A stretch of 64,000 nt of DNA from Prevotella sp. UBA3675 (GCA_002372235.1 DFJI01000017.1:1899-65898), one strand, 5' to 3'. Shown: positions 17,869 to 27,900, numbered from the stretch's first letter. Translations and numbers: made by a program. The notes: a model not told the origin generated them from the letters alone.

Positions 17869-17991
17869 TTTCTACAAATCAAGGATATACAAAAGGAGCT
17901 TCAACGAATGTTGTGGCTCCTTTTTCTTATATTTTTCTACAAATCAAGAATATCAGAAGGAGCTTCAACAAATGTTGTGGCTCCTTTTTCT
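17869..17991. repeat. Duplicated 3' end of the HAD phosphatase gene
   Basis: Two direct copies of about 58 bases, 17869-17927 and 17934-17991, differ at a few bases and by one indel. The right copy is the coding 3' end (with stop) of the minus-strand phosphatase; the left copy lies beyond the stop. Confidence 0.85.
17891..17927. terminator. Bidirectional terminator formed by the duplicated copy
   Basis: AAAAGGAGC (17891-17899) pairs with GCTCCTTTT (17916-17924), with an inner CAAC/GTTG stem and T-rich flanks in both directions. It should serve both the small ORF/DUF4270 unit and the HAD gene. The same hairpin inside the coding copy (17957-17986) is shorter. Confidence 0.65.
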
Positions 17992-18584
17992 GTCAGGAAA
18001 TCTCGGTCGCGGAAGCCCCAAAGCACACTGATGCAAGGAAGCCCAGAGTTGCGTGCCGTTGCGATGTCCACATCACTGTCGCCCACATAGACGGCATTTT
18101 CTTTCGTGACACCTAATTGGCGCAGCGCCTCTATCACGGTGTCGGGTGCAGGCTTTTTCTTAATGCCTTCCGCCTCATGTTCACCAATGGCCACCTCAAT
18201 GGTGTCTGGAAAGAAATGGCGGCACAATTCCTGCGTAGCGGCATAAAACTTGTTACTGACCACAGCCAGTCGTTTGCCACGTGCTTTCAGTTCTGCCAGC
18301 AACTCAGGAATACCATCGTATGGATGCGTCGTGTCAAGCGAATGCGCCATGTAGTGTTCACGAAAAGTTTGGAAAGCAGCTTCGAACTGCGGATTCTGCT
18401 CACCATCAGGAATGGCACGTATCATCAGTAGTCGCACCCCATTGCCCACAAATCGCCGCACATCGTCAAGACTGTGTTCAGGCATGTGATGAGTGCGCAA
18501 GGCATAGTTTACCGATGCAGCCAAATCGGCCAGTGTGTCGAGTAGCGTACCGTCTAAGTCAAAGATATAAGTCTGTGCCATCAT
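17937..18584 (-). CDS. HAD-family phosphatase (phosphoglycolate phosphatase-like)
   Basis: 216-codon gene for a haloacid-dehalogenase-type phosphatase. Motif I FDLDGTLLDT (nucleophile D9, acid D11), the cap region with RFVGNGVRLL as in Gph proteins, motif II VVSNKF, and motif IV YVGDSDVDIATARNSG are all present. Phosphoglycolate phosphatase is the closest named family, but small HAD substrates cannot be inferred reliably. Its ATG overlaps the TGA of the glucanotransferase gene by four bases (18581-18584), so they are coupled; a sugar-phosphate role is possible. Confidence 0.82.
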   Translation of the reverse strand: MMAQTYIFDLDGTLLDTLADLAASVNYALRTHHMPEHSLDDVRRFVGNGVRLLMIRAIPDGEQNPQFEAAFQTFREHYMAHSLDTTHPYDGIPELLAELKARGKRLAVVSNKFYAATQELCRHFFPDTIEVAIGEHEAEGIKKKPAPDTVIEALRQLGVTKENAVYVGDSDVDIATARNSGLPCISVLWGFRDRDFLTEKGATTFVEAPSDILDL

Positions 18585-21193
18585 CGCTTACTACGGGTCA
18601 CCATTGTTTTCACCTTTTTATTAAACCGCTCGGCAGCCATCAGTTGCTCGATAGTGAGGTGCATGCGATACTTCCACTGGTTGGCAGAACTCGGCACGTT
18701 GATACGTTCCTCACGCGGATGCTTGTTCCATAGTTCGCTATCCATCGCCAACCAGTCTTGCAGAGCAAGAATGCAGAGCATGGATGGCGAATAGAGATGT
18801 CGGGCAATGATTTCTTCGGCCAGATGTGCAGGCAGATGTTGCGGCGCACGTCCCTGCTTCTGCAGCATTGTGGCATAGAACCGCTGTGCGCGCTCCGAAT
18901 TCTCCTCCCACCATAGTCGCAGCGGCGCAATGTCGTGTGTAGAGATGGTGGCCACGCTCCTCACCGGGTTGCCATCCAGATGCGTAAACTCTATGCCCTT
19001 TTGCTTTGGCATCTGCTGAATCTCAAGTGTCAGGATGCGTAGTGCGTTCAGCACCGGCTCCACGCAATCCGGCATCAGTCCCAAGTCCTCAGCACAGACG
19101 AGCATGTGGGTATCACTCAGGATCTTGCTCAGATTGTGATAGCCCGTATTGCCCCAGAACATAGAGTGCCGCTGAAAGAAGTAATTATTGTATAACCGCA
19201 TGTAGGCATCGCGCTCGTCGGCTGTGAGCGCCTTGAACACCGGCTCGTCGCAGGCCATGATGCGCGGATGATACATCTCCTGCTGGTACGGGTCTTCCAC
19301 GAAGAGCACATTAGCCACCAACCGCATCAGTCCGTCGCGAATCCACAGGCTGTTCTCATCGTCCTTTTCCCTAAACAGCTTGTCCACCTTACGCTGAGTG
19401 TCAACCTCTTCCTTCAGTTCGTAGAGCCCGTATGGTTTCTTCGTAAGGAAGTTGTCTTTCACATACTTCGCATGAATGCCGAAGAAACGTTCTATCGTGC
19501 GCTCATTGATGAACGGACGGGTGAGGAAATCCTTACGGAACGGCAATCCGAAATACTCTATATCCCCTTCCGTGAGAGGCATCGATGGCGAGAAATGCCC
19601 CATCGTGCCATATAGCTGTTCCTTGGGTATTTCCCAAAAACGGAAATAGCCCAGCACATGATCAATACGGATGGCATCAAAATACTGCTCCTCATGTTTC
19701 AGTCTGCGGTGGAAGAAGTCGCCCACCATGTCCCACCGATAAGTAGGCGAGCCCCAGTTCTGCCCTTTCACTGAGAAGAAGTCGGGCGGTGCCCCCATCT
19801 GCATGTCCATATTGAAATATTCAGGATGCTCCATCGTGTCGGCACTCTTACGATTCAGTCCGATGGGCTGATCACCTTTAAGGAACACGCCCTTCGAGCG
19901 TGCATAGTCGGCAGCAGCCTTCAGCTGCAAGTGCAAGTGATACTGCACGAAAGCCACTTCGTCGCTATCTTCGTCAGCCTTCCATTCCAGATAAGGCATC
20001 AGCCATTCTTTGTTCTCCTCTCTCCACGACTTAAAGTCAGCCGAGTTGAGTGTTTGACTTCCCTTTTCCTGAAATATCTGATGAACGTATTCAGACTTCA
20101 CCTTCTCCACAGCCACATAGTCGCTATACGACAGGGCGTTCAGTTCACGCTGCTGTCTGCGATAGGCCGTCATCTGCTGTTTGTTCTTCAATGTTCCGAG
20201 CTGCTCCAAGTCAATGTATTGCGGATGCAAGGCAAAGGCCGACACGATGTTGTAGGGACAGGAGTCGCCCCACTGATGATAGATGGTAGTGTCGTTCACG
20301 GGCAGCACCTGAATGGCTTTCATGCCCGTGAGGACGGCCCAGTCCACCAACCGGCGGAGATCGCCGAAGTCGCCCACGCCGCAAGAGTGCTCACTGCGCA
20401 AGGCAAAGACAGGCACACACACACCGGCCACTCGCCAGGGCTTCTCGGCCCATCGCAACGGTTCGCCATTGAGCACCATCACCTCGCCGTCGGCCAGCTC
20501 GTCGGTCGCCATCCGATTGTCGCCCTCCTCCCAAGCCTGCAGCTCGTGCGTCTTGCGATTGATGATTACATATTTATATTCCAGTGGCATGCTTATCCAA
20601 TCTACATTGAGCGTGGCCATCCAGTCATTCCGTCCCGTGTTCTCCATAGGCAGATAGCGGGCGGGATTCCATGACCCCAATGCCGGATGACTGCCCACGA
20701 TGGCCACCATCTGCTCGTCGGTCAGCTGTGGAGCCGACACGCGGAACAGCAGTGTCTTGCGAAACAGCGGCAGTTTCTTCGCCCCTTTCTTGTCACCCTG
20801 CTGTTCACCGCCTTTGCCGTCGATGCTTTGAAAGTTCGTCGTCACCTGATAAGCTGCTGAATACAGATGAGTGTTCAGGGGCATGTCGTGCCACTGATCG
20901 TTGAAGATGAAAGTCTTTGTAGAGTCGAAGGCATAGTCTCTGTGCATCATGGTCCATTCGCGCCGCAGCTCTTTACCATCGGCATCGGCTACTATATAAT
21001 AATATGTGAAAGACATGATGGGGCTTCGGCGCGATTCCAGCACTACGGTTTCACCCGTCCACTGATCGCCATTCTGTGTGGTCATAGGCAGTTGCACGTG
21101 TCGCTCCACCCCATCAGCAGCACAGTAACTCACGCACACCACCATTTGCTGGCCCCATTCAGTCCTGTAATGTATAGAAAATCTGAGTTTCAT
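18581..21193 (-). CDS. malQ: 4-alpha-glucanotransferase with two starch-binding modules
   Basis: GH77 amylomaltase/disproportionating enzyme of 870 residues, transferring alpha-1,4-glucan segments in maltodextrin and glycogen turnover. Two CBM20-type modules precede the barrel (about residues 1-105 and 145-245, the second with GSHPALGSWNP). Catalytic residues are D511 in RIDHVLGYF (nucleophile), E702 in AEDLG (acid/base) and D754 in STHDIAP. This long plant DPE2-like architecture with twin CBM20 is known in Bacteroidota. No signal peptide, so cytosolic. It leads a two-gene unit with the HAD phosphatase; a TAATTTTG box (minus strand, 21222-21229) is upstream. Confidence 0.92.
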   Translation of the reverse strand: MKLRFSIHYRTEWGQQMVVCVSYCAADGVERHVQLPMTTQNGDQWTGETVVLESRRSPIMSFTYYYIVADADGKELRREWTMMHRDYAFDSTKTFIFNDQWHDMPLNTHLYSAAYQVTTNFQSIDGKGGEQQGDKKGAKKLPLFRKTLLFRVSAPQLTDEQMVAIVGSHPALGSWNPARYLPMENTGRNDWMATLNVDWISMPLEYKYVIINRKTHELQAWEEGDNRMATDELADGEVMVLNGEPLRWAEKPWRVAGVCVPVFALRSEHSCGVGDFGDLRRLVDWAVLTGMKAIQVLPVNDTTIYHQWGDSCPYNIVSAFALHPQYIDLEQLGTLKNKQQMTAYRRQQRELNALSYSDYVAVEKVKSEYVHQIFQEKGSQTLNSADFKSWREENKEWLMPYLEWKADEDSDEVAFVQYHLHLQLKAAADYARSKGVFLKGDQPIGLNRKSADTMEHPEYFNMDMQMGAPPDFFSVKGQNWGSPTYRWDMVGDFFHRRLKHEEQYFDAIRIDHVLGYFRFWEIPKEQLYGTMGHFSPSMPLTEGDIEYFGLPFRKDFLTRPFINERTIERFFGIHAKYVKDNFLTKKPYGLYELKEEVDTQRKVDKLFREKDDENSLWIRDGLMRLVANVLFVEDPYQQEMYHPRIMACDEPVFKALTADERDAYMRLYNNYFFQRHSMFWGNTGYHNLSKILSDTHMLVCAEDLGLMPDCVEPVLNALRILTLEIQQMPKQKGIEFTHLDGNPVRSVATISTHDIAPLRLWWEENSERAQRFYATMLQKQGRAPQHLPAHLAEEIIARHLYSPSMLCILALQDWLAMDSELWNKHPREERINVPSSANQWKYRMHLTIEQLMAAERFNKKVKTMVTRSKR

Positions 21194-21326
21194 TTTTTCG
21201 GTTAATTCGTATTTATAAACGCAAAATTACGAAAATCTGCGCAAATCGCAACTGCTGTGTCCGCTAAAAAAATGTAATTAGCGTTATTGTTATTTTCCAT
21301 TGACGTGTGTTTCGTCCCTTTTTGCT

Positions 21327-21334
21327 TAATTTTG
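21327..21334 (+). promoter_or_regulatory. -7 box of the TPR gene
   Basis: TAATTTTG, 27 bases before the ATG at 21362; the -33 element is not clear. Confidence 0.4.
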
Positions 21335-21361
21335 CACCCACTTATTCATGACCGTCAAACG

Positions 21362-22027
21362 ATGAGAGCCCTACTATTCACCATCTTGTTCCTTCTGCCC
21401 TATTCCGGCCTCCAAGCACAGTCCCCGCAACAATGGCGCGACTCGCTGTCTATACTCAACAAGCAGATCAGACGCTTCCCCAAGTCCACCGACCTCCGGC
21501 TGAAGAAAGCCGCCATCAACATAGAGCTCAACCAGTGGGACTATGCCATCGAGGAATACGGCAACGTGCTAAGCATTGACCCGAAGAACCTCGCTGCCCT
21601 CTACTATCGCGCCTACGCCCACACCCAGCTGAAGCACTACGACCAGGCCAAGTACGACTACGAGACTTTTCTCTCCATCGTGCCTCGCAACTTCGACGCA
21701 CAGTTAGGGCTGGCGATGGTCAAGCGCAGGATGGGCCGCAAGACCGATGCCCTTGAAGAGATGAACCGCCTTGTGCAGATGTATCCCGATTCTGCCCTAG
21801 CCTATGTGGCGCGCGCTGGCTACGAGGCCGAGCTCGGACAATACGAAGTATCGCTCTACGACTGGGACGAGGCCATCAAGCGCAGTCCCCTCAATGCCGA
21901 CTTCGTCGTGTCAAAAGTCGAAGTGCTCCTCTCCCAGAAGCGCAACGTCGAAGCCCGTGAGGAACTGAACAAAGCCATCAAGCGAGGCATTCCCCGTTCG
22001 GCCCTCAATCACTGGATGGCCCGATAA
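21362..22027 (+). CDS. Exported TPR-repeat protein
   Basis: 221-residue protein with a signal peptide (MRALLFTILF to LQAQ, residues 1-20) and a helical body of about five tetratricopeptide repeats between residues 35 and 215 (for example YGNVLSIDPKNLAALYYRAYAHTQ, split by me into repeats of about 34). TPR proteins are protein-interaction scaffolds, so a periplasmic adaptor is likely; no partner is evident. I start at MRALLF because the upstream in-frame ATG gives 25 residues before the signal and lies over the promoter. It is convergent with the leucine cluster across a 533-base non-coding gap. Confidence 0.8.
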   Translation: MRALLFTILFLLPYSGLQAQSPQQWRDSLSILNKQIRRFPKSTDLRLKKAAINIELNQWDYAIEEYGNVLSIDPKNLAALYYRAYAHTQLKHYDQAKYDYETFLSIVPRNFDAQLGLAMVKRRMGRKTDALEEMNRLVQMYPDSALAYVARAGYEAELGQYEVSLYDWDEAIKRSPLNADFVVSKVEVLLSQKRNVEAREELNKAIKRGIPRSALNHWMAR

Positions 22028-22560
22028 AAATGAGTCCTTATTTAGGCAATTATCTTCGTCAAAACTCGCAAAAAATTCACCAACTCCTAACTTGGTCTGA
22101 AATTTGCGAGTTTTGACCATTTTGCAATCATTTGATATTCAATGAGTTAGAAAATCACTTTTCTGAAAAGCCTTTTGCAGCAAGGGTTTTCAGCGATTTA
22201 GGAAGTTTCACGTCACCTCTGCGAACAGATCATCACACCATTTAGGTTAGATCGCAATCCGAACTAACCTAAATCATCGCATGAAATTTTCAAAATCGTG
22301 TCGTAAAATTGGCAAAAACCCATCGTGAATCATCTGAAAAGCTGCTTTCATACAGCTGAGAAAAAGCGAAAATAGAGCAAATCAGTTGCAAAGAGATGTT
22401 AAGAATATTCCCATTCAGACATTCCATCCGAGAAATAGAACAGCGGTCTTTTTACCTCAACAAGTCAAAATGCCTCATATTTTCTCTATTTTCGCTTTTT
22501 CATTTGTCTTGAAAATCGAAAAAAAACGCCCCCATATTGCGACAATCTACACAAGGGCAA
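22028..22560. other. Hairpin-rich non-coding gap, 533 bases
   Basis: No convincing ORF or tRNA. It contains a perfect 15-base inverted repeat (22058-22072/22103-22117) enclosing ACCAA/TTGGT; a hairpin 22163-22174/22182-22193 with one mismatch; a perfect 11-base inverted repeat (22240-22250/22264-22274); a short AGCTG/CAGCT hairpin (22340-22357); and a perfect 18-base inverted repeat (22360-22377/22484-22501) with a 106-base loop. Base composition is more A/T-rich than the flanking genes. It lies between convergent transcription units. Confidence 0.7.
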
Positions 22561-24138
22561 TCAAGCCACCGGATGGGACACTTCTGCCTCTATCATGTTC
22601 AGCATCTTGATGGTCGCCTTAATGGCAGCCTCGGTCTGGTCGGCATCCAGTCCGCGAGTGCGCATCAGTCGCCCATCGTCCTTTCGCCAGGTGATGACCG
22701 TCTGCACCAAGGCATCGGTACGACCACCGGGAGGAATGGTCACGGCATAGTTTTCCAATAGCGGGAAAGTGCGGTCGAGATATTCCTTGTAAATCTTGCG
22801 CACAGCCTTCACGAAAGCATCGTACTGGCCGTCGCCCGACGAGTGGCCCTCATACTGCATGCCGTTGACCTCTACCTTCACGTTAGCCAAAGGCTTCAGG
22901 CCGTAAGCCAGCGACACCTGATAGCCCACAAGCTTCACCCTGTCCTCAGCCACGTCGTGCTTCAACACATCGCTCACGATGAAAGGCAAGTCGTCTTGTG
23001 TGACCACTTCCTTGCGGTCGCCCAGTTCGGTGATTCGCTTTGTGACGCGCTGCGTCTGTTCTGGCGTGAGTTCCAAGCCCAGCTCCTTCAGGTTGCGGGC
23101 TATATTGGCTCGTCCGCTGGTCTTCCCCATTGCATACTCTCGCTTACGACCGAACCGTTCAGGCACCAAGGCGTTGTGGTAGAGCCCACCCTTGTTGTCG
23201 CCATCGGCATGCACGCCGGCCACCTGTGTGAACACATTGTCTCCAATGATGGGCTGATTGGGCGCAATGGCTATGCCGCTGTAGCTTTCCACCAGACGGC
23301 TGATGTCGTTGAGCCGTTCTTCGTTGATGTTAGTCTTGGCATGAAAATGATCCTTCAGAATGACCTGTACGCTGGAGAGAGGCGCATTGCCGCACCGCTC
23401 CCCCAGCCCATTCACCGTGACGTGCAGTCCGCGCACACCGCAGAGCGCTGCTGCCAGCGAGTTCGAGACGGCCAGGTCGTAGTCGTTGTGGGCATGAAAA
23501 TCGAAGTGAGCATCGGGATAGCGGCGGTTCATCTTACGGAAAAACTCAATGACCTGCAGCGGATTCATGATGCCGAGCGTATCAGGCAGCATGAAGCGGC
23601 GCACAGGGGTGTCGATGAGTGCGTCCATCAGCTGATATACATATTCGGGCGAGTCCTTCATGCCGCCCGACCAGTCTTCCAGATACAGATTGACCTTAAT
23701 GCCTTTGCTATGGGCATAGGCCACTTCCTCCCGAATGTCGCTGATGTGCTCCTCGGGAGTCTTCCGCAACTGCTCACGACAGTGCTTGAGCGACCCCTTT
23801 GCCAGCAGGTTGAGCGTTTTGCAACCGGCACTCTCCACCCAGTCCACCGACACATGTCCGTCAACGAAGCCCAGCACTTCCACGCTGTCCAGACGGTCTA
23901 TCTGACGGGCATAGCGACATATCATCTTCACAGCCTCTTTCTCGCCTTCGCTCACCCGTGCCGAGCCCACCTCAATGCGATCCACATTCAGGTCGCGCAA
24001 CAGCATACGGGCTATCATGAGCTTCTCGTGAGGCAGAAAGCTCACCCCGCTCGTCTGCTCGCCGTCGCGCAGCGTAGAGTCCATGATTTCAATAAAGGGT
24101 TGGAACCCGTGCACGTCCTCCATCTGTTTCATAGCCAT
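22561..24138 (-). CDS. Second alpha-isopropylmalate/citramalate synthase family protein
   Basis: 525-residue HMGL-like TIM barrel enzyme with C-terminal LeuA-type regulatory domain. It shows STLRDGEQTSGV (R24, D25), a metal-binding HAHND at 215-219, GLGERCGNAPL, and the LeuA dimerisation region ending near KVEVNGMQYEGHSSGDG. Candidate activities are 2-isopropylmalate, citramalate or homocitrate synthase; acceptor specificity cannot be read by eye. It follows leuD with a one-base TAATG overlap, so it is co-expressed with leuACD. A role in isoleucine synthesis from pyruvate (citramalate route) is possible, as leuCD can serve both pathways. Confidence 0.82.
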   Translation of the reverse strand: MAMKQMEDVHGFQPFIEIMDSTLRDGEQTSGVSFLPHEKLMIARMLLRDLNVDRIEVGSARVSEGEKEAVKMICRYARQIDRLDSVEVLGFVDGHVSVDWVESAGCKTLNLLAKGSLKHCREQLRKTPEEHISDIREEVAYAHSKGIKVNLYLEDWSGGMKDSPEYVYQLMDALIDTPVRRFMLPDTLGIMNPLQVIEFFRKMNRRYPDAHFDFHAHNDYDLAVSNSLAAALCGVRGLHVTVNGLGERCGNAPLSSVQVILKDHFHAKTNINEERLNDISRLVESYSGIAIAPNQPIIGDNVFTQVAGVHADGDNKGGLYHNALVPERFGRKREYAMGKTSGRANIARNLKELGLELTPEQTQRVTKRITELGDRKEVVTQDDLPFIVSDVLKHDVAEDRVKLVGYQVSLAYGLKPLANVKVEVNGMQYEGHSSGDGQYDAFVKAVRKIYKEYLDRTFPLLENYAVTIPPGGRTDALVQTVITWRKDDGRLMRTRGLDADQTEAAIKATIKMLNMIEAEVSHPVA

Positions 24139-24731
24139 TATTGATTGTTTTTGCGCTCCCACGCCTCTGTCTTGCTCTGGTTCTCCACGAGGAAGTCTAT
24201 GTCGTCGAGCCCATTCATCAGGCAGTGCTTCTTATAGCCGTTGATTTCGAAATGCTCTTGCCGACCTGTAGCCTTATTGGTCACGGTCTGTTGTGGCAGG
24301 TCAACCTCCACCTCGGTCTTCGGGTCATTCTTAATGCTCTCGAAGAGTTCAGCCAGGAACGACTCGCTCACCACCACTGGCAGCACGAAGTTGTTCAGTT
24401 CGTTGTTCTTGTGAATATCGGCAAAGAACGAGCTGATGACCACGCGGAAGCCATAGCCGGCAATCGCCCATGCCGCATGCTCCCGACTGGAGCCTGAGCC
24501 AAAGTTCTTACCAGCCACGAGGATGCAGCCGCCATAAGTGGGATCGTTGAGCACAAAGTCCTTCACAGGCTGTCCGTCTTTGTCGTAGCGCCAGTCGCGG
24601 AACAGGTTCTCACCAAAGCCTTCCTTGTCGGTTGCCTTCAGGAAGCGTGCAGGGATGATTTGGTCTGTATCTACGTTCTCTAAAGGAAGAGGAACGCAAG
24701 TAGATGTGATGATATCAAATTTCTGTTTCAT
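24138..24731 (-). CDS. leuD: 3-isopropylmalate dehydratase small subunit
   Basis: Small swivelling subunit of isopropylmalate isomerase, 197 residues. DTDQIIPARFLK and GKNFGSGSSREHAAWA are the family signatures; the serines in SGSSREH bind substrate. It pairs with LeuC, encoded three bases upstream, and acts in the cytosol in leucine synthesis. Confidence 0.95.
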   Translation of the reverse strand: MKQKFDIITSTCVPLPLENVDTDQIIPARFLKATDKEGFGENLFRDWRYDKDGQPVKDFVLNDPTYGGCILVAGKNFGSGSSREHAAWAIAGYGFRVVISSFFADIHKNNELNNFVLPVVVSESFLAELFESIKNDPKTEVEVDLPQQTVTNKATGRQEHFEINGYKKHCLMNGLDDIDFLVENQSKTEAWERKNNQ

Positions 24732-24734
24732 AAT

Positions 24735-26123
24735 TTATAAAAGGGAACGTGGATCGGTGATAACGCCAGTTACGGCAGCTGCGGCTGCCACAAGGGGTGA
24801 GGCCAGGATGGTGCGTGCCCCGGGGCCCTGACGTCCTTCAAAATTGCGATTACTGGTTGATACACAAAGCTTGCCCGAAGGCACCTTGTCGTCGTTCATA
24901 GCCAGACAAGCCGAGCAGCCAGGCTGACGAATCTGGAAGCCAGCCTCAGCCAGCACCTTGTCGAGCCCTTCCTCGCGAATCTGACGGTCAACCGCCCAAG
25001 AGCCAGGCACCAGCCAAGCCACCACGTTGGGTGCTTTCTTCCGTCCTTTCACTATAGAGGCAAAGGCGCGGAAGTCTTCAATGCGCCCATTGGTGCAGGC
25101 TCCGAGGAAGACGTAATCGACGGTCTTACCCAAGAGCTTTTCGCCAGGTTTGAAGCCCATGTAGGCGAGTGACTTCATAAAGCCTGCCGACTCTTTTTCA
25201 GAGACAGCCGAAGGTATGCATTCAGCAATACCAATACCCATGCCGGGATTAGTTCCATAAGTGATTCGCGGTTCAATATCTTTCGCGCTGAATGTCAGTT
25301 CTTTATCAAACACTGCATCAGCATCACTCCGAAGCGTTTTCCAATAGGCTACGGCACGATTCCATTCATCGCCCTTGGGGGCAAATTCGCGCCCTTTCAG
25401 ATAGGCAAACGTGGTCTCGTCGGGAGCGATGAATCCGCCTCGCGCTCCCATCTCAATAGAGAGGTTGCAAAGCGTGAGCCTGCCCTCCATCGACAGGTTC
25501 CGAACCACCTCGCCGGCATACTCTACAAAGTAGCCCGTGGCGCCGCTGGTGGTGAGCTGCGACATGAGGTAGAGGGCTACATCCTTTGCCGTCACGCCAC
25601 GCTCCAACTCGCCATTGATGGTGATGCGCATAGAGCGCGGCTTTTGTTGCAAGATGCACTGCGAGGCCATCACCATCTCCACCTCAGAGGTTCCGATGCC
25701 GAAAGCCACAGCTCCCACAGCTCCATGCGTGCTGGTGTGAGAGTCGCCGCAAACGATGGTCATGCCTGGCAGCGAGAGTCCCTTCTCAGGGCCCACCACG
25801 TGTATGATGCCATTATCGGGCGACATCATGCCATAGTGCCTGAGCCCGAACTCACGGGCGTTCCGCTCCAGTGCATCTACCTGCTTCTTCGACACGGGAT
25901 CACTGATGGGCTTGTCCTGATCGTGCGTAGGGGTGTTATGGTCAGGCATGCAGACGATGTGGTCAGGACGGAAGCACTTCAGGCCACGCGCCCTCATGCC
26001 GTCGAATGCCTGCGGAGAGGTCACTTCGTGGCAATAGAGACGATCAATATAAAGCTGAGTGGGACCGTCGGGTACCTGTTGCACGACGTGCCGATCCCAG
26101 ATTTTATCAAATAATGTATTCAT
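24735..26123 (-). CDS. leuC: 3-isopropylmalate dehydratase large subunit
   Basis: Aconitase-family subunit carrying a [4Fe-4S] cluster, 462 residues. Cluster ligands are C343 in [11 protein letters not shown] and C403, C406 in [23 protein letters not shown] and the conserved [10 protein letters not shown] block near the C-terminus are present. Its ATG overlaps the leuA TGA (26120-26123), so translation is coupled. Confidence 0.96.
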   Translation of the reverse strand: MNTLFDKIWDRHVVQQVPDGPTQLYIDRLYCHEVTSPQAFDGMRARGLKCFRPDHIVCMPDHNTPTHDQDKPISDPVSKKQVDALERNAREFGLRHYGMMSPDNGIIHVVGPEKGLSLPGMTIVCGDSHTSTHGAVGAVAFGIGTSEVEMVMASQCILQQKPRSMRITINGELERGVTAKDVALYLMSQLTTSGATGYFVEYAGEVVRNLSMEGRLTLCNLSIEMGARGGFIAPDETTFAYLKGREFAPKGDEWNRAVAYWKTLRSDADAVFDKELTFSAKDIEPRITYGTNPGMGIGIAECIPSAVSEKESAGFMKSLAYMGFKPGEKLLGKTVDYVFLGACTNGRIEDFRAFASIVKGRKKAPNVVAWLVPGSWAVDRQIREEGLDKVLAEAGFQIRQPGCSACLAMNDDKVPSGKLCVSTSNRNFEGRQGPGARTILASPLVAAAAAVTGVITDPRSLL

Positions 26124-27616
26124 CGCTTAAACTTATTTATACAGTCAATATATGCTTCCACCGAAGCCGTAACGATATCAGTATTGGCTCCGAAGCCATA
26201 ATATACAGAGCCGTCGTACTCCACCTGCATGTGTACCTTACCCACATCGTCGGAGCCCTTGGAAATAGCCTGAATAGTGAATTCCTTCAAGGTCATCTTC
26301 TTCATGATGATTTTCTTCATGGCCTTGATGGCAGCATCGACAGGACCATTGCCGCTCGAGGCAGCCTCGAACTTCTGTCCGCTGATGTCCAACCCGATGG
26401 AAGCCACCGACTTCACGCCCTTGCCCGTAGTGACTTGCAAGAAGTCGAGTCGCACGGCATGCTGGTCGGCAGTATCGGCACCAGCCAGCATAAGCACGTC
26501 GGCATCGGTCACCTCCTTTTTCTGGTCGGCCAGCTCCAAGAACTTCTCATAAATCTTGTCCAGCTTCTCCTCACTCATATCGACCCCGTTCACATGTAGG
26601 CGGTGCTTCAGCGCAGCACGTCCGCTACGAGCTGTCAGCACGATAGAATTGTCGTCAATACCCACATCCTTCGGGTCCATGATCTCATAGGTATGTACGT
26701 TCTTCAGCACACCGTCCTGATGGATGCCGCTCGAGTGGGCAAAGGCATTACGGCCCACAATGGCCTTATTGGGCTGTACTGGCATATTCATCAAGCCCGA
26801 CACCATTCGGCTGGTGGGGAATATCTTCGTAGTGTTGATGTTGGTATCGATACTGATGGATTTGTGGCACTTCAGAATCATGACAATCTCCTCAAGCGAG
26901 GTATTGCCGGCACGCTCACCTATACCGTTGATCGTCACCTCCACCTGACGGGCACCGTTGAGCACGCCTTCCAGCGTATTTGCCGTAGCCATGCCCAAGT
27001 CGTTGTGGCAATGGGTTGAGATGATGGCGCGGTCTATGCCATCGACATGCTCTTTCAGATAGCGAATCTTTTCACCGAACTCGTCGGGCAGACAATAGCC
27101 CGTAGTATCAGGAATATTAACCACGGTAGCACCGGCCTTAATCACCGCCTCAATGACACGCGCCAAATACTCATTCTCAGTACGTCCGGCATCCTCGGCA
27201 TAGAACTCCACGTCCTCTACATACTTCTTGGCATACTTCACGGCAGCCACGGCACGTTCAATGATTTCCTCACGAGTAGAGTTGAACTTGTACTTAATAT
27301 GGGAGTCGCTGGTCCCTATGCCGGTATGAATGCGCTTGTGCTTGGCATATTGCAACGCCTCGGCAGCCACATCTATATCGCGTCGCACAGCACGTGTGAG
27401 CGCACAAATAGTGGGCCATGTCACGGCTTTTGAGATTTCAATCACACTATTGAAGTCGCCTGGCGAACTAACCGGGAATCCTGCTTCAATCACATCAACG
27501 CCCAACTGCTCGAGCGCCTTTGCCACCTGAATCTTCTCAACTGTGTTCAGCTGACAACCAGGCACCTGCTCGCCATCACGAAGCGTTGTGTCGAATATAA
27601 ACAATCTGTCGTTCAT
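26120..27616 (-). CDS. leuA: 2-isopropylmalate synthase
   Basis: First committed enzyme of leucine synthesis: acetyl-CoA plus 2-oxoisovalerate to 2-isopropylmalate. 498 residues. [13 protein letters not shown] (R13, D14), the metal-binding [11 protein letters not shown] and [13 protein letters not shown] are visible, followed by the C-terminal allosteric domain (leucine feedback in the family). It heads the unit leuA-leuC-leuD-second synthase. leuB is not found downstream or elsewhere in the window. Confidence 0.94.
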   Translation of the reverse strand: MNDRLFIFDTTLRDGEQVPGCQLNTVEKIQVAKALEQLGVDVIEAGFPVSSPGDFNSVIEISKAVTWPTICALTRAVRRDIDVAAEALQYAKHKRIHTGIGTSDSHIKYKFNSTREEIIERAVAAVKYAKKYVEDVEFYAEDAGRTENEYLARVIEAVIKAGATVVNIPDTTGYCLPDEFGEKIRYLKEHVDGIDRAIISTHCHNDLGMATANTLEGVLNGARQVEVTINGIGERAGNTSLEEIVMILKCHKSISIDTNINTTKIFPTSRMVSGLMNMPVQPNKAIVGRNAFAHSSGIHQDGVLKNVHTYEIMDPKDVGIDDNSIVLTARSGRAALKHRLHVNGVDMSEEKLDKIYEKFLELADQKKEVTDADVLMLAGADTADQHAVRLDFLQVTTGKGVKSVASIGLDISGQKFEAASSGNGPVDAAIKAMKKIIMKKMTLKEFTIQAISKGSDDVGKVHMQVEYDGSVYYGFGANTDIVTASVEAYIDCINKFKR

Positions 27617-27678
27617 TCTCTCTTTACTTTTGCTTTAATTTCTTAACCTTATTGCCTTGAAAATTTGTGATTAGGTTG

Positions 27679-27708
27679 CAAAGTTACACTATTTAGAAAC
27701 AAAACAAA
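27679..27708 (-). promoter_or_regulatory. Promoter of the leucine operon
   Basis: On the minus strand, TTTG (27708-27705) is followed after 18 bases by TAACTTTG (27686-27679), about 60 bases before the leuA ATG. Confidence 0.6.
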
Positions 27709-27900
27709 GCAAAAGTGAAAGTTTTTTCCGTCTTTTTATAACAGATTGACATATCTCAAGGGGAAAACTATCAAGAAAGGTGTATGGAGAAGAGAGAGCG
27801 AAAAATGCTAAAAGGAAATGCAAAAACATGAATGAACATGCAAAAACGCACAAATATTATGTGAATCGGTATGAAATTGGCAAAAATATTGGATTTTCGC

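Noticed and set aside
22843..24144. 433-codon plus-strand ORF opposite the second isopropylmalate synthase
   Set aside because: Fully antisense to a well-supported enzyme; the sequence is His/Val/Leu-rich without motifs.
27617..27680. T-box or leader-peptide attenuator for leuA
   Set aside because: The leader is only about 60 bases, with no leucine-rich peptide and no terminator/antiterminator pair.
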